From assembly GCA_009760855.2 (NCBI GenBank), contig WPIO01000001.1, forward strand, positions 7,373,001-7,437,000: DNA of 64,000 nucleotides, given 5' to 3'. A program made the position numbers and the translations under genes. This DNA is from Cristatella mucedo (Eukaryota; Bryozoa; Phylactolaemata; Cristatellidae). This document shows positions 41,998-54,371 of the stretch, in pieces. The stretch's first letter is position 1. Every line of letters starts with the position of its first letter. Below the pieces are notes generated by a model. It did no database searches. It worked only from the letters and a program-made list of their open reading frames with translations, and was not told the DNA's origin.

Positions 41998-42250
41998 GCA
42001 ACCTCGAAGCTTGTAGAGACATTTGCTTTGGCTCCTATGAAGTAATACAAGTTACTGGAGCTGGCTGCAAAATGGATCATCCCCTAACTTAAAATTTAAA
42101 ATAAAGCTAGTAGCAAACCTGCTCCCTGCTTTGTTTGCTCTGTTCATGAAAGTCAATTGTGCTTAATGTGCTTATGCGTGCAGCGATTGTGCGGAATATT
42201 GTCACGAGTCACTTGATGCCTCTTAGGGCACTAAAAGAGCGTGCTGCTAT
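41998..42250 (+). mobile_element. LINE-L remnant, very decayed
   Basis: AACCTCGAAGCTTGTAGAGA, TGTGCTTATGCGTGC and CTCTTAGGGCACT match in order the ORF end, 3' UTR and tail of LINE-L. Confidence 0.5.
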
Positions 42251-42495
42251 CGTGAATATTTGTACCGTGTCGGATTCTTAACCTTTTAAACTCTGTACTT
42301 ACAAAGTTTTAATAGGGAGACAGCCACCAGAATTGCAGCACAGCAGAAATGCGCTGTGTAGAGTAGCTTACTATATTTCCAGAACTGTCAGGCTGATAGC
42401 AGAGCTATAACGCAGAGTAATCTTCGCTTAATGCAGGTTACGCTGCGTTGTAATGTGCATTGTCAACGGCGTTCGGATGAATTCCCTATAAACAC

Positions 42496-42560
42496 ACACA
42501 CACACACACACACGCACGCACGCACGCACGCACGCACGCGCGCGCCCGCGCACACACACA
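42496..42560. repeat. (CA)n-(CGCA)n microsatellite
   Basis: CA repeats pass into CGCA tetramers and then back to CA. Confidence 0.95.
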
Positions 42561-43280
42561 TATGTATATGCACGATGTCTTCTTTGTAAGAGAGGGTGAA
42601 GCCGTGGCTACAACACGTAAAAATCCCTTAAACAGGGACTTGTCTTAAACGCCTCCGTGAATTCGAGCGTTCGATCATCAGCCATTGTAATTTTCTCACT
42701 GGTTAATGTGACGCGCGAGTTTCGATTGCTCGGCTGGTACAACAAGGGGGACTAAAGTAGGAGCGGCTACTACTTCTTAACTGTCGGGCGATTTGGCTCA
42801 CCGCCATGATCTCATGACGTGGTAGCCCAAACGGAGGGAAATCGGCTCCGAGTCACTGCAGAGTTGGGAGGAAAGTTGATAGCATATGCAAAGCTTAATC
42901 ACGCAAGTTCCTTCACTTGAGTGACCTTCGATAATGAAAATTGAAGGTTACAAAATGAAAAAATGCAAGGCTTGCCCTTCATTCTTTTCTCTATATCTTG
43001 GAAAAATCCAGTATTCGCTGCCAGCAAGATTTACCGTAGCCTGCGTATAAGAAATAGCAGGCACGGGATAGCAAACTTGAAATTGAGTACTGCATCTGAG
43101 TCAAACTCATAATACTTACATTCTTTGAAGATATGATAGCCTGTCTCCATTTCTAGATGAAAAAATCGGAAACAAGTCGTACCCTCTTGGCTATAAGCCC
43201 ATACACCTGTGACCAGTCACAACCGTGGCAGCTCCCCTTAGATGCGTTGCACTAACTGAACAATAGAAAAAAATAGAAAA
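42561..43280. other. Stretch with nothing recognised
   Basis: No repeat family or exon supported. Confidence 0.35.
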
Positions 43281-43415
43281 TATAATTCATTTGTAAAGCG
43301 CCCTAAGAGAACTTAATCTCTATTCAGGCGCTTCACATATACCTCGGGGCTCGAGCCCACTATCTCAGCCAGACCTCGGTCTGGGCGAGCACCTTAACCA
43401 CTGGACAAAACCAGC
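43281..43415 (-). mobile_element. SINE-B copy, full length (short form)
   Basis: Minus strand: TTGTCCAGTGGTTAAGGTGC, GTGGGCTCGAGCCCC, GAAGCGCCTGAATAGAGATT, AGTTCTCTTAGGGCGC. Both arms of the tail hairpin are intact. Confidence 0.93.
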
Positions 43416-44206
43416 AAGGTAGACAATACTGTGGTAGTTACACTTATTGAGGTCACGAAAAGAAGAACTTCTTTAAGCGTAGTGAAATTCGGCTTCGAAT
43501 CACAAGCAACAGCAGCACTTCGAGCCTGTTGGTCCGTTTCCTAGAGTTGTGAGTTACTGTTTTCGCTCTCGATGTAGGAGGCGCGACTGTCCGGGGTCAC
43601 GACTGTCCGGGGTCACTTCCGAGCGAGGAGCCTTCGCGCACAGGCTCGCCAATCAACCAGGACAGCATCGGTGCGTACTGCATCCTTCGACTGAGTAATG
43701 AGCTCGCGACCGCTCTGCTCTGTATACCACAAAATACACAAAATACAGCGACGAACGTTCCTAGGCGGTCGCAGAAGAGACGGCTTTCTAGTCACTGTCT
43801 GGTACCGGCGAACACAACAGGCACGTTTCCTCCGAATTCGCAGAGTATCTCAAAAGAAATTAGTCCCTCCATTCTCTCTTAATAGTTTTTTTTCTCTCGA
43901 GTCCTTCAAACCCAGCGTGGCGCCAGACAACCGTGGTGGCTGACTCGTTCATTTCGATTGCGCCTCCGATGAGCCCGTTCGTAGGCGCCATCTGATCTGA
44001 AAACTAGGGTCATCTGGAAAGTCGTTCCCGGCGTTCTAGGTATCCGAAAGGAAATGCTATCGGACGCCAGACGATTACTCTAGGATGCCTGGGTAGACTG
44101 CTCCATGCGTAGGCTGCTCATCCGGATCCGGATACGTCTAGAAAATCGGTTCAATCGGTAGAGCACATGGACAATGACTAGGAGGATGGGGATTCACGAA
44201 TACAGC
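43416..44206. other. Stretch with nothing recognised
   Basis: An 18-bp unit (CGACTGTCCGGGGTCA) is tandemly doubled at 43585-43617. No gene was identified. Confidence 0.35.

Positions 44207-44239
<33 letters not shown>
44207..44239. repeat. (AT)n microsatellite at a SINE-B 3' end
   Basis: About 32 bases of AT repeat directly precede the minus-strand SINE-B tail. Confidence 0.95.
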
Positions 44240-44244
<5 letters not shown>

Positions 44245-44376
44245 TTGATTTGTATAGCATGCCAAGAGAACTTAATCTCTACTCAGGCGCTTCACATATG
44301 CCTCTGGGCTCGAGTCCATGACCTCGGCCAGACCCTGGTCCGGGGCGAGCACCTTAACAGCTGGACAAAACCAGCT
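44240..44376 (-). mobile_element. SINE-B copy, full length (short form)
   Basis: Minus strand: GTCCAGCTGTTAAGGTGC, B box ATGGACTCGAGCCC, and tail GAAGCGCCTGAGTAGAGATT. Confidence 0.92.
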
Positions 44377-44744
44377 AGGTGTGAAAGAGCATACAATTAT
44401 TTATATGCATACAGGATACGGATAATTATAGACATGTATGCATATAAACAAACAAATAAATAAAAAATTCTATAAACATGCATGGGCACGGACATCTGTA
44501 AAAAAAAACGTTCTAAAGTATAGGGATCTTCAAGTCTCAGCAGAATAAGCCAATTTTGCTCGTCTGTAAATGTCTCGTACACGTAACCTTCACACCACCA
44601 CAGATGTGTACATGCAAAAAATGTACCCATCAACGTAGCTAGATAATCTTGAAAATGAGTCAGCGGGAAAATAAACTCTGGTCGCTGACGTTCTTCTTTC
44701 GCCTTTGACCCATAGCAATAATAATAAGAATACCTTTGATATAT

Positions 44745-45620
44745 CATCCTCAGAGAACCCAATCTCTTTCTAGGCACTTTTCATTTGTCATAAAGGAAGC
44801 ACGATCGAATGGTTAGTGGTAGTATGCTCAATAAACAACAAGAATAACATAGTTAGGGGTGAACAAGCACAGGGTCAGCGTGCGTACAAGTATGATTAGT
44901 GACGCAAGTCGAGAGTGATTTCCAGGCTTTGGGAGCATACGAACTAAATGCACGGTCTCCAAAGGATTTAAGGTTTGTACGAGGTGTAGGTAAACGATTA
45001 GATTCAGAGAAGCGGGGGGGGGTACGATGCTTAGCTTGGTGGAGGAGCAGATCTGATAGGTAGGCTGTAGCCAAAGAATGAAGGGACTTAAAAGTGAGCG
45101 ACACAACATTGAAGTCGATGCGTTGCTTGACTAGGAGCCAGTGCATGTCGGTCAGAAGTTTTGTGATGTGGCAACTGCGACATCACGAAAGACAAGCTTA
45201 GCTGTAGAGTTTTGCACCAGCTGTAAGCGCCTGATTACACAGGCCGGTAGACCAGCAAGCAAAGAGCTACAGAAGTCGAGACATGATCTCACAAATGCAT
45301 CGACCAATTTAGATTTGGTATCCTTATCTACACAAGCCCAAATTTTAGCAATTTTATGTGGCTGAAAGAAGGCAGGCTCGAAAGACTGCTTCGAGGGTTC
45401 TGCAAATCGCTTGAAGTCGCAGCATCAAACAAGCTCGAGCGTGCGATAATGGCGACTCTACCTCCAGTTTTGATTGATCTAGGGGTATGAAAGAATGAGA
45501 AACCAGTTGAGATTGCGTCTTTAAAATGTTGGGCAGTTTACCGATTTTAGAAAGTTTCAGTCACGGCAATCAGGTTTTTCAGGAATAAGGTTGTTTATTA
45601 TTAGGGATTTATTGCACGTT
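44745..45620 (-). mobile_element. LINE-L, internally deleted copy (endonuclease scrap fused to RT C-terminus)
   Basis: From 5' to 3' on the minus strand, an endonuclease-like piece comes first (LIAVTETF near 45580; TGGRVAIIARSSLFD near 45450). It is followed directly by the RT C-terminal block (KIAKIWACVDKDTKSKL, LLAGLPACVIRRLQLVQNS) and the 3' UTR with hairpin tail at 44755-44790. The RT core between them is missing, so the copy has a large internal deletion. Confidence 0.8.
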
Positions 45621-46579
45621 GAGCGAGGATTCCAAAGAAAAGTGTTTAGTTGGGCCGCCGGAGTTACAACAGGCCCGATGACCACTAAGTTAGACAGATT
45701 CACAGTAACGCTTGAGGGAGAATGCGCTGAGTGGTTCGAGACAGTGCTAGGAATGCCAAACGAGCGGGTACTCAGCTCGCATCTCCCGCTAAACGAGCGG
45801 CGTCTCAGCTCGCGGACCCGGCCGCCGCAGCTCCGGGGAGCTTTCCTTTTGTTAATGCATAATTCAGGTGACTTAGCAACAAAAATAACATCTAGGAATG
45901 CATTTGAACTACGATAAAAAAAAGTGGTACTAGCTAAGCACGATCATAACTATTATGCAGCTTACTTGCCGCCGGCGTAGCTAATGCTGCCACCAGCGTG
46001 CCAGACCTAGCAGCCCGAAGCGATAAGCGTTTAGTTTAATTTAGCGATAAGCGTTTAGATGTCCATAGGCGCGTAATTTCTTACGCGCTACGGTCACAAA
46101 CAAACAGATAAACTTCAAACAGGTCTTAGCTGCATCGGTTTCCGAATCGATGCTCGCAATAACTTTGGTTTTCGGAAGAGAATTCTGCAACGGACTGGGA
46201 ATGCGTAATGCGCTCTGTGTCGGGAAATATTTTATAGTACAGTAAGGAGGGTACAGCTATGATGGATGCCACGGAAAAAATAAATTTCCTTTGGAGACAA
46301 TAGCTTCAACGTGCAATCTCATAGTTGAAATTGAATACAATTGAAATATGTATTCAATTATAAAATGATGATAAGCCGGCTTTTGGTCATCGCCTTTTAA
46401 CTAATTATTCAAACTTAGGGGATATTATCTCTCAGTGGAGCAGATACAAATGAAGAACCTGACCGGAAAAGGTCCGTCTTAGCGACGGTCTGCCGTTCGG
46501 TGAGTCATTGCTGCTGAGCCTTTGCATAGCTATAAGAATTTATGATTGGTCTGTAATTTAAAATTAAAAATTAAATACT
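45621..46579. other. Stretch without an assigned gene
   Basis: Imperfect repeats of an AACGAGCGG...CTCAGCTCGC unit occur at 45758-45815. A small open segment lies between an acceptor and a GTGAGT at 46436-46500. Part may be LINE-L upstream sequence. Confidence 0.3.
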
Positions 46580-46744
46580 AGCTGATTTAACAGCCTCTTT
46601 TGTATAGCGACAGAAGAGCCTTTACGGCTATCACCACCGCTTGCAGTGGCGATAGTGGATCGCCCACCACAGGATTCGAACTCACAACATCGGGAACAAG
46701 GTCGTGAAAAGCAACCGTCTTACCTAGTGCGCCATCACGGCTCA
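46580..46744 (-). mobile_element. SINE-A copy, full length (long form)
   Basis: Minus strand: TGAGCCGTGATGGCGCAC, GGTTGCTTTTCACGACC, B box GTGAGTTCGAATCC, conserved body and TTAAATCAGCT end. An extra 10-12 bases lie between the anticodon-like arm and the B box. Confidence 0.93.
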
Positions 46745-48229
46745 TGTAAAAATATTGCGTATCGCGATTTTTAGCGGGCACCTGCACCTGTTATGTATGA
46801 ATCTCAATTTATATGAAGTTCAGTGATAGCAATCAGACCAAATTGTCACTGACACTAGAGAACTAGTGGCCTGCATCAAAGCCTTCAACTGCTGCCACAC
46901 TGACCAAAGGCAGCATAGAGATTGTGAGAAATTGCGACACAATGCTTGAAAAATTTATATAGAAGTACTATGGTAATACCTTTATACGTACCAGGTCGGC
47001 GATAGTAAATAGCGCTGTGTGTAAATAGTGTTTTGTGCTGTCCGAGAATGCTTATTAAAAGTTGATATCAAACTGATCTGACGTAGTTGATACCATCATG
47101 GTTCAGCACTAACGCGACTTAATTGGTAGTAAGTTATTCTCAGCAGGTACAATTGCCCCTCCTACGCAAAATGGGGCCCTAGAATAACACCGATCGAATC
47201 AAAATTTAAGAGCTTAGCTTAAAAATACAGCTCCGACTAGAGTTGGCTCAAAGGAGGTCAATATTTACGCGACATTCGTCGCGCGATGTTGCTAGCTGAC
47301 GCCCATTGCTCAGTATTGCTAGTGTGCATAATGGCAATCTGTGGCTTAATAGCAGCAGGTCTTCAAGAGCGGCTCGTGCATCATGCGCTTGCAATAGACA
47401 CTATACTCTAGTAACCAGGGCTTCGTCTACAGTCACCACTGCATTTAAGACAGTAGGAATTGTGAGTCACAACTAATTAGTGAGCTGCTATTTGAATGAC
47501 AGCTAAGAGGAAGGAGGTGCACCCTCCTCGGATCATTTGGCAACACTTGATTGACTGGCTAATTTCAACAGGTTCGTCTCGATGAATAGTTTCTAACGTA
47601 GCCGATGTTTCGAGCCTGCTCCCATCATATGTCTCGCTTATTCTTCAGTGGTAACATCTCAACACGTTCGGTGCATAATTGAACTTTGGTTTGCTATATG
47701 CCCTATGCTTCCAAAGAAGCAGGCAGGAAAGCAGGTAATTGTTACTTCCCGTAATACTCGTCAATGGTAAATAATACGTTCGCAAAGAGTTCATACAACG
47801 ACAGTGGACATACAAATGCTCTATTCTAGAGGTCGTACAGAACCAGACGGGATATAAACTGCATACAAAGGGGGAGGCCATTGCAAGCACAATGGCCTCG
47901 GGCTTCACAGTCTAGCTTCACGGCTTGACCCTAGACGTATCCAAGTAACCGGGAAGCTGGACATCCCAGAAGTTAGTCAGATCCGTGCTTGCTACACGCC
48001 AGCCGGACGATTGCTATTAAATGATCTAAAAGTTCTGTGAACATTTCTGCTAGCAAGATAATAAAAGGAACGTGGCCGAGACCATCATAAGCCATCGCAA
48101 TTGTAAGAAAGCTGGTGCAGTTGATCATAGGAAAAGTTGGATTGTGTAAATGCAGCTGGTATTGAATCAATTTCCAGCTCACAGCGAATAAATTTGATGA
48201 TCGTCAGATCTATTCTCATGCGTGCTTTC
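46745..48229. other. 1.5-kb stretch without a recognised gene
   Basis: Two short minus frames (47908-47645 and 48182-47973) are open but have no recognisable family or splice signals. Confidence 0.3.
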
Positions 48230-48350
48230 ACCTTTATTGACCGAGGTCAAGGTGAACGCATTTGACGACCGAGATCGTGGGCTGAGTCCTGTGGCACATA
48301 TGAGGCACCTGGTTAGACATTAAGTTCTCTTATGTCACTATGAAAATTAG
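48230..48350 (+). mobile_element. SINE-B copy, head truncated (long form)
   Basis: CCGAGGTCAAGGTGAACGCA, GACGACCGAGATCGTGGGCT, and the tail TTAAGTTCTCTTATGTCACT running into an AT array. Confidence 0.8.
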
Positions 48351-48351
48351 T

Positions 48352-48386
<35 letters not shown>

Positions 48387-48394
48387 ATATATTG
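48351..48394. repeat. (AT)n microsatellite at a SINE-B 3' end
   Basis: AT repeat starting where the SINE-B tail ends. Confidence 0.95.
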
Positions 48395-48436
48395 TATTTT
48401 ATCTGAGTATCAAATGCATGTTTACAGACGCATACG

Positions 48437-48898
48437 AATAATAATAATAATAATACACTTGATAAAGCGCCCTCAGAGAACTCAATCTCTCTCTAGGCGC
48501 TTTACATTTGCTGCAAATAGAAATGCAATTGAATGGTGAGCAAAATCATGCTTGACAAACAAACAAAATGAATAACATGGTTAGGGGTGACATGCACAGG
48601 GTCATCATGCAAGTGTGGGTAGTGGCAGCATGCACAGTGTCAGCACGCATACGCACATAAATGACGAATCACGAGGACACTAAATGCTGTGATAAATAGA
48701 TGCGTTATTAAGTTCTTTTTAAATCTGGTCAAGTCAGGGGATGTTGTGACGCAAGTCGGGAGTGAGTTCCAGGCTTTAGGAGCATGCGAACTAAATGCAA
48801 TGGTCTCCAAAGGATTTGAGGTTCGTACGAGGTATAGGTAAATAGCTAGACTCCGAAAAGCGGGTGGTGCGATGCTTGGTCTGGTGGGGGACATGCGA
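48437..48898 (-). mobile_element. LINE-L 3' end with (ATT)n tail
   Basis: Minus strand: NRKSFGD-type ORF end, long 3' UTR, hairpin tail AAGCGCCTAGAGAGAGATTG ... GAGGGCGCTT, then (ATT)n at 48437-48454. Confidence 0.85.
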
Positions 48899-49139
48899 AT
48901 ATTCCGAATATTTCTTTCTGTCTGTAATGAAGACACAAGTTTTTCAATGAGAGCCAATTTCTAACTGAATGGTTCGTACTCAAGACAAGCGAGTTTAAGA
49001 TAAAGTCAAGGTCATGCTCTCATTGTAAGTGCCAGGGTATTATAGAGCATACGAGTCTTGAGCATTTGTCCGAATCGTTTTCACAGCTTGCTGCACGCCG
49101 AAGATCTGCAGACTTCTTTCTGATATCGCAAGTAATAAT

Positions 49140-49520
49140 ATTCATAAATTTGTTCTAGCACCCTCAGAAAAACCAATCTCTTTCTAGGCTCTTTAGATTT
49201 GCTGCAAAGGAAGTACGGTCGAATAGTTAGTGGTAGCATGCTCAATGACAACAAGCAAAACATGGTTAGAGGGGACATGCGCAGAGTTAGCATGCAAATA
49301 TGGTTAGTGGCAGCACGCAACAATGTCAGCACGCATAAGCGCATGAAGGGCATTTCACACGGACCCATTAAATGCTGTGATAAATGTATACATTTTTAGT
49401 TTCTTTTTAAATGTGGTCAAGTCAGGGGATGCCGTGACGCAAGTCGGAAGTGAGCTCCAGGCTTTGGGAGCATACGAACTAAAGGCATGGTGTCCAAAGG
49501 ATTTGAGTTTTGTACGATCA
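49140..49520 (-). mobile_element. LINE-L 3' end
   Basis: Minus strand: ORF end (TCCAAAGGATTTGAG on the plus strand marks the KSFGD region), 3' UTR and tail (CTAGAAAGAGATTGG). It aligns closely to the 48437-48898 copy. Confidence 0.82.
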
Positions 49521-50074
49521 AATAATTTGTATTAACACATTAATTTGCTTGTTTCACACTGCTTTTGCTTGCGCAGGCTTCGAAAACGAAGGCAATTTGT
49601 GGTTGAGGGGCATCTCTTGCCGTCGATATGATCTCGTAATGCCCCCTGCATAGGAGGGCAGCTTCAGGAAGTATGCTTGATGACGACAAAAGGCCTCTGG
49701 GACAAGGATTAAACTGGTAGCACGGCAGCCTGGAGTATGACGTGGCACCCTAACAAAAGGCTCTTGCATAAGACAGCAAAAGAGGTAACTGAACGGTGAG
49801 AGTGCTTGGGTGCACTCCTTCCTCCTCTTCCACATCCTGCCCGAAAGGGTGAGTGAGTCGCTTTGAAATAGCTTCTAGTCTTGCTGCATTCTATATACAT
49901 CGGTGCGATCAAGGTCAACGTAAAGACATCAAACATGGTGAAATACCACCAGAAGGTTATCGTCTGCAGTAATTCTGATATTGAAGCATCGGTTGACACA
50001 GAAAAATGAATCCAATGCAAGCACATTTACTTTGCTGTGGCTGACTCATCAAACCAGTCAGCAGGCGTAGCTCG
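49521..50074. other. Stretch with nothing recognised
   Basis: No repeat family or exon supported. Confidence 0.35.
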
Positions 50075-50194
50075 AAAACATGTCTGGCCCAAAGGACGCT
50101 CAATCATTGAATGGATATGGGCGATACCTTAATTTTTAAGGTGTTGCCCATATTCATTTGATGAGTCAGCGTCCTTTGTGCTATACATGTTTTA
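50075..50194. repeat. Fold-back palindrome, ~57-bp arms, 5-bp loop
   Basis: Arms 50075-50131 and 50137-50193 are reverse complements with about 10 mismatches in 57. They share ACATGT, CAAAGGACGCT and ATATGGGC blocks. It resembles the 9252-9397 element in design but not in sequence. Confidence 0.75.
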
Positions 50195-51627
50195 TACTAA
50201 ATATTAATTATATATTATTAAATATTAAGGCTTAATAGAAGGTCGTAATAGAGTTGAGTTTAGTTTTCAATCGACTTTACGAAAGCCTACAAGTACCAAT
50301 AAATTAGGCAATTTTAAGATTCTATCTTCTGATCTTTCTGCCCCTAGTCGGTTTTAGAGAGGTTAAATAATCGATTACCTGATGTTGAACCTAATCGAGC
50401 GAAAGGTTTCTGCAGAGTTGACATTGCTGTACCGATTGCACGAGCTCATCTCATTCCATCAGCTTGAGCTCTATTAGCAACAGAGGCCCCTGTCGCCCGA
50501 AGTGACGCTAACTCAGCTTCTCTCCGACCCGTCTACCGACAAGAAAGCTGCCGACATTCTGGAAAGACCGTGCGTCGCTCACACTACTGCGGTATTCGTG
50601 TTTCGCATCCAAGTCAAGGCATTGACTGTGCTTCAATAATTAGCTGAAGTTGAGCGTTGCTTTGTAGTCATCACATTCGCGGGTTCAGCCGCGGGTATAA
50701 ATTCCCTGTACTACCGGTGTTGCCCATTCGCCCTGCTCGACCTGTGAAATGAGTCCCTCGAAGGGCAATGCGTTTAGCCCGGCCTATGCTGACTCGCGTA
50801 TCGCAAACGGCACAGTTCGATACTTGTCCTGCGCGAGTGCAGCAGTTTCACCAAGACACAACTTCACTGCGACACAGTGTTGAACTTACTCAAGTCGGTT
50901 GGAAGACATCGTCGCTTTGACAGAAGAGCATCTCAGCCTCGATATTCGTTTTAACGGAAAAAAAACGAGTTTTGCTGTTGGTATTTATTCAGCCTGTGGA
51001 TGGATTCCGCCAATAGGTCTCATATATCCTTGGTAGCATCGCATGAGAGTAATATTGGTAGACCCCATGTTCAAGTGGGGACAAACTTGCGTATATTGCT
51101 GCAAGACTAATGTAGAAATGCTCGATCGAGTGTCAAGTTTTACGCTTTCTTTGAATATTCCCTCTTTAGCTGCATGGCCTATGGGTCTCGTGCTTCTCGC
51201 CGAATAGATGATTACCGCGGCGTCCACCTCCCCCCGACGTCTTCCTTGTTGTGCATTTTCCCCCTGGCTTACTCTTTACCTGCCAGTCGAAATGGTCGCT
51301 GATTTTTATTACTATACACTCTCAGATGTCAAAATCGAAAAAAATACTGCTGCTTCGGCACGTGCTGCGGCAATGAGGTCACCTGCGCCTTTCGTGCCGA
51401 GTCGAGCCAAAATGGACGCGCTCGCGGACGATTGGCGCAGATTGAGGCTCGCTCACCCAGCCAACAGGCACAATGCCATCATTCATCAGGAATCATTAGG
51501 AATCATTCATCAGGAATCATCAGGAATAATTTTTCATCGTTTTGACCTCATCTTGCGATTGTTGTGCTGCCATCGCTAATGTCTGCTGCTACATCCTAGC
51601 TGGTTTCGCAGTTTTCGGTAGCATCGA
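50195..51627. other. Stretch without a recognised gene
   Basis: A short tandem (CATCAGGAATCATTAGGAAT-type units) lies at 51478-51525. No coding sequence was assigned. Confidence 0.3.
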
Positions 51628-51890
51628 TCAAATCCACAGTATGCGCCAAAAGGCGGCTGGCACCGGAAAAAATACCTTGATTTTAGCCTGATCATTGATG
51701 ATGACTGTCTGTAGGTTATTGATGATGACACAGGTGTCGCCGATTGCAAGCGACCCAGGCATATGATGGTTAGAAAGCAAGTTCATGAGTTCCACCAGTT
51801 TCTTATCCGAGGGTTTAGCCGATGTTACAAGGTTACTTAGTAGCGCATATGTCCAAGTTCCGATCGAACTCACAAGTACGGTTTTTGGCG
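51628..51890 (-). mobile_element. Ty3/gypsy-like gag fragment
   Basis: Minus strand reads SSIGTWTYALLSNLVTSAKP, then SDKKLVELMNLLSNHHMP. This fits the gag (capsid) pattern of Ty3/gypsy LTR elements (Ser-x-x-Gly-x-x-x-Tyr-x-Leu-Leu-x-x-Leu ... His-x-x-Pro). Upstream frames are broken, and no LTRs or pol were found nearby. Confidence 0.5.
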
Positions 51891-52199
51891 ATCTTACGGT
51901 ATGTCATGAGCTGACGCTTACTGTTTGCGAAAGTATCCAGGTAGTCGCTGCCTATCCTTCCTCATCAAATGAAATTAATCCTTCTCAAGTGGCTATGGGT
52001 CATCATAAAAAGTCCTAGCGCGTTGCCACTGTTGAATTGGTGCGAGCATTCGCACGCAGCAGAAAATTATTCAGACGAAGGCCGTCTACTTGAATCAAAA
52101 GGAAACCGTGGCTGGCTGAAGCAGTCCAGAAATAGCCTGAGTGGGTTCATTGCTCTCTTGGTAAAGAACCCGGCGGCTAGGCAAATTGGGCGTGCCTAA

Positions 52200-53611
52200 C
52201 AGAGCGAACGGGCGATGACGCGGTATACGAAAATCGTCCTGCCTTGAACCGCCGGCCGTCCTTCTCTCGTACGCGGCCAGCTGGCGCAAGTAGAGGGCGC
52301 CGCTCCGCCAGGGCGCCCTCTCTGCCTCCACAGCTGCGTGAGCGGCGCAGCGAAGCTCTGCTGCGAGTACTAAAACGCTGGACACACTGTTTGGTAACAG
52401 CAGCACTCGCGACGGCTGAGGGGAGGGCGACAGTGGAGGTTGGGGTTGGGGGCTGTGGGCAGAAGGGGGGCGGTGGTGGGGGCAAACTGTTTTTATTTCG
52501 CCCTGGGTGTGCTAACTGGAGAGGTCGGAAGCCCTCCTTGTTGTCTTAAAGGTTAATTACGCTTCTGGCGGCGCGGCGCTCGTTAGTCCCGACTGAGCCA
52601 CGTCAGCCGGTCCGCCGCCGCCGTCCTCCTTTGCGGGCACCCCGCCGGACGTCGTCCCGGCGAAGGCGGAGGCAGCGGGGCTGCGGTAGGCGCGTGCGTA
52701 CCGCGCCAGCGGCCATGCAGCGGCCGCGCAAATGTCCGACCTGTCGCAATCGGCCTTCGGTCGGTGCGATCGGCTCGCTCGACCGCTACGATCGCACGCG
52801 CGCGCCTATCCGGCCGCAGCGGACGATAAAGGTGCTGACGCGAATTAAGAGCGCCCGCACGTTGCGCCGCACTCAGCTGGCGCCGCATTGAGAATGACGA
52901 ATCTCTCGAGCGAGAGCGGAGGCGAAAGCGCCGCGGTGCGTCGCGTCGCCCGAGGCCGGCGTCACAACAGGTTGCCAAGTCAAATAAGCGGGGGCCAGGA
53001 GACAATGGCGACGCCGCCCACTCCTAGGTCAGGCGCGGACTTGCCTGCCCGCTGCTTGCGTGCGGTTCGGCGGCAGCCAGGCCGAACACGCCCATGCCGC
53101 GACGCGGCGGCGTCGTCACGGCGCCGGATGGCGGGGTCGGCGCTCCGGCGACGTTGCTCATTGTTACGCAAACTCGCGGGGCGCGGCGGGACGCGGCGCG
53201 ACGGCCGCGGTGCGGATGCGTGCGCCGTCGCGCGATCGGCCCGCAGACCTCTGCTGAACGACGGCTGCGACCCGCTGCGCGGCTCCATACAGTCGAGCTC
53301 GCCGAGCTTCTGCGTCCTCGCGCGCGCGCAAACCGGCGACGATAGCGCGACGCGCCGCGGTAAGTGGCGCGCTGATGCGGTCGGGCGCGGCTCGGCGACG
53401 AATCGGCGGTGGCTGTTGGCGGCAAGCCTTCGGCGGCGGCGGCCGCAGCCGCTACTTACGTCTCTAACTCCTTTCATATTGCCGGGAACGGCGCCCTCCG
53501 AACGCCGTGCATCGGGAACTCATTTGCGGCATGAGGCACTCTCATGCAGACCCTAGCGGCGGTACGCGAGGACAGCCATCTCCCGGCCTCACGGATCCTT
53601 ATTCTCTCTTC

Positions 53612-53617
<6 letters not shown>
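52200..53617. promoter_or_regulatory. CpG island upstream of the innexin gene
   Basis: Dense CpG and high GC over more than 1.4 kb, with many frames kept open by composition alone. It ends in a candidate first-exon donor (CCGCG/GTAAGT at 53359/53360). Position and composition suggest the innexin promoter and 5' leader. Confidence 0.45.
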
Positions 53618-53668
<51 letters not shown>

Positions 53669-53687
53669 TCTCTCTCTCTCTCTCCCT
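53618..53687. repeat. (CT)n microsatellite
   Basis: About 70 bases of CT repeat inside the putative innexin 5' intron. Confidence 0.96.
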
Positions 53688-54240
53688 CCCCGCTCTTTGT
53701 CGCACGCTTAGCGAGAGCCCACGCGAGCATCCGTGCGCCATTTGGCCATTGCCGGCGGCATGGCGGCCGCGCGGCGGCGCTTCGCCGACGCTCGACGCCC
53801 GGTCCGACTGCGGCTGCTGGCAGCTTATTGCTAGTACGTCGGGCGGCCCCGCTGCTGCGCATGCGCGATCCCGAGATGCGTAAATAGCAGTAATCGCTAC
53901 CGGCGCCCAGCATTTTACGGCGCTGTTCGGCTGCCCGATGCTCGTGGCGACGACGCTACCGACGGCGGCTCGCTCGGCCCGAGCCGCCTCCGCCGCCGCC
54001 GAGGGCGGAGGCGGCGGCGTGCCCGCCTAATCCTGCCCGGTACCTGTCGACGGTAGCTTTGCGAGCGCACGGATAGCGACGCTCGGGGAAGACTGGCCGT
54101 TCTGTCCGACGTCTCCGACGAGGTTAGCGAACAAGACGCCGCCGCAGCCGCAGCGCACCCTTCAGCTGCGGCCGCGGCCTAGCTCCTCTGGGTACGCCCC
54201 GCTTTCGCGGCACGTCGCCGCCGTCCGAGCGGTGGGAATC

Positions 54241-54371
<131 letters not shown>

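Noticed and set aside
42480-42560. CRISPR-like or regularly spaced repeat array
   Set aside because: A plain CA/CGCA microsatellite with no spacers.
46436-46500. Exon encoding GADTNEEPDRKRSVLATVC
   Set aside because: It has an acceptor and a GTGAGT donor and one open frame, but it is very short and isolated. Chance cannot be excluded.
52888-53556. 222-codon Arg/Ala-rich frame
   Set aside because: Overlapping frames on both strands are equally open because of high GC. There is no recognisable domain. Better explained as CpG-island leader of the innexin gene.
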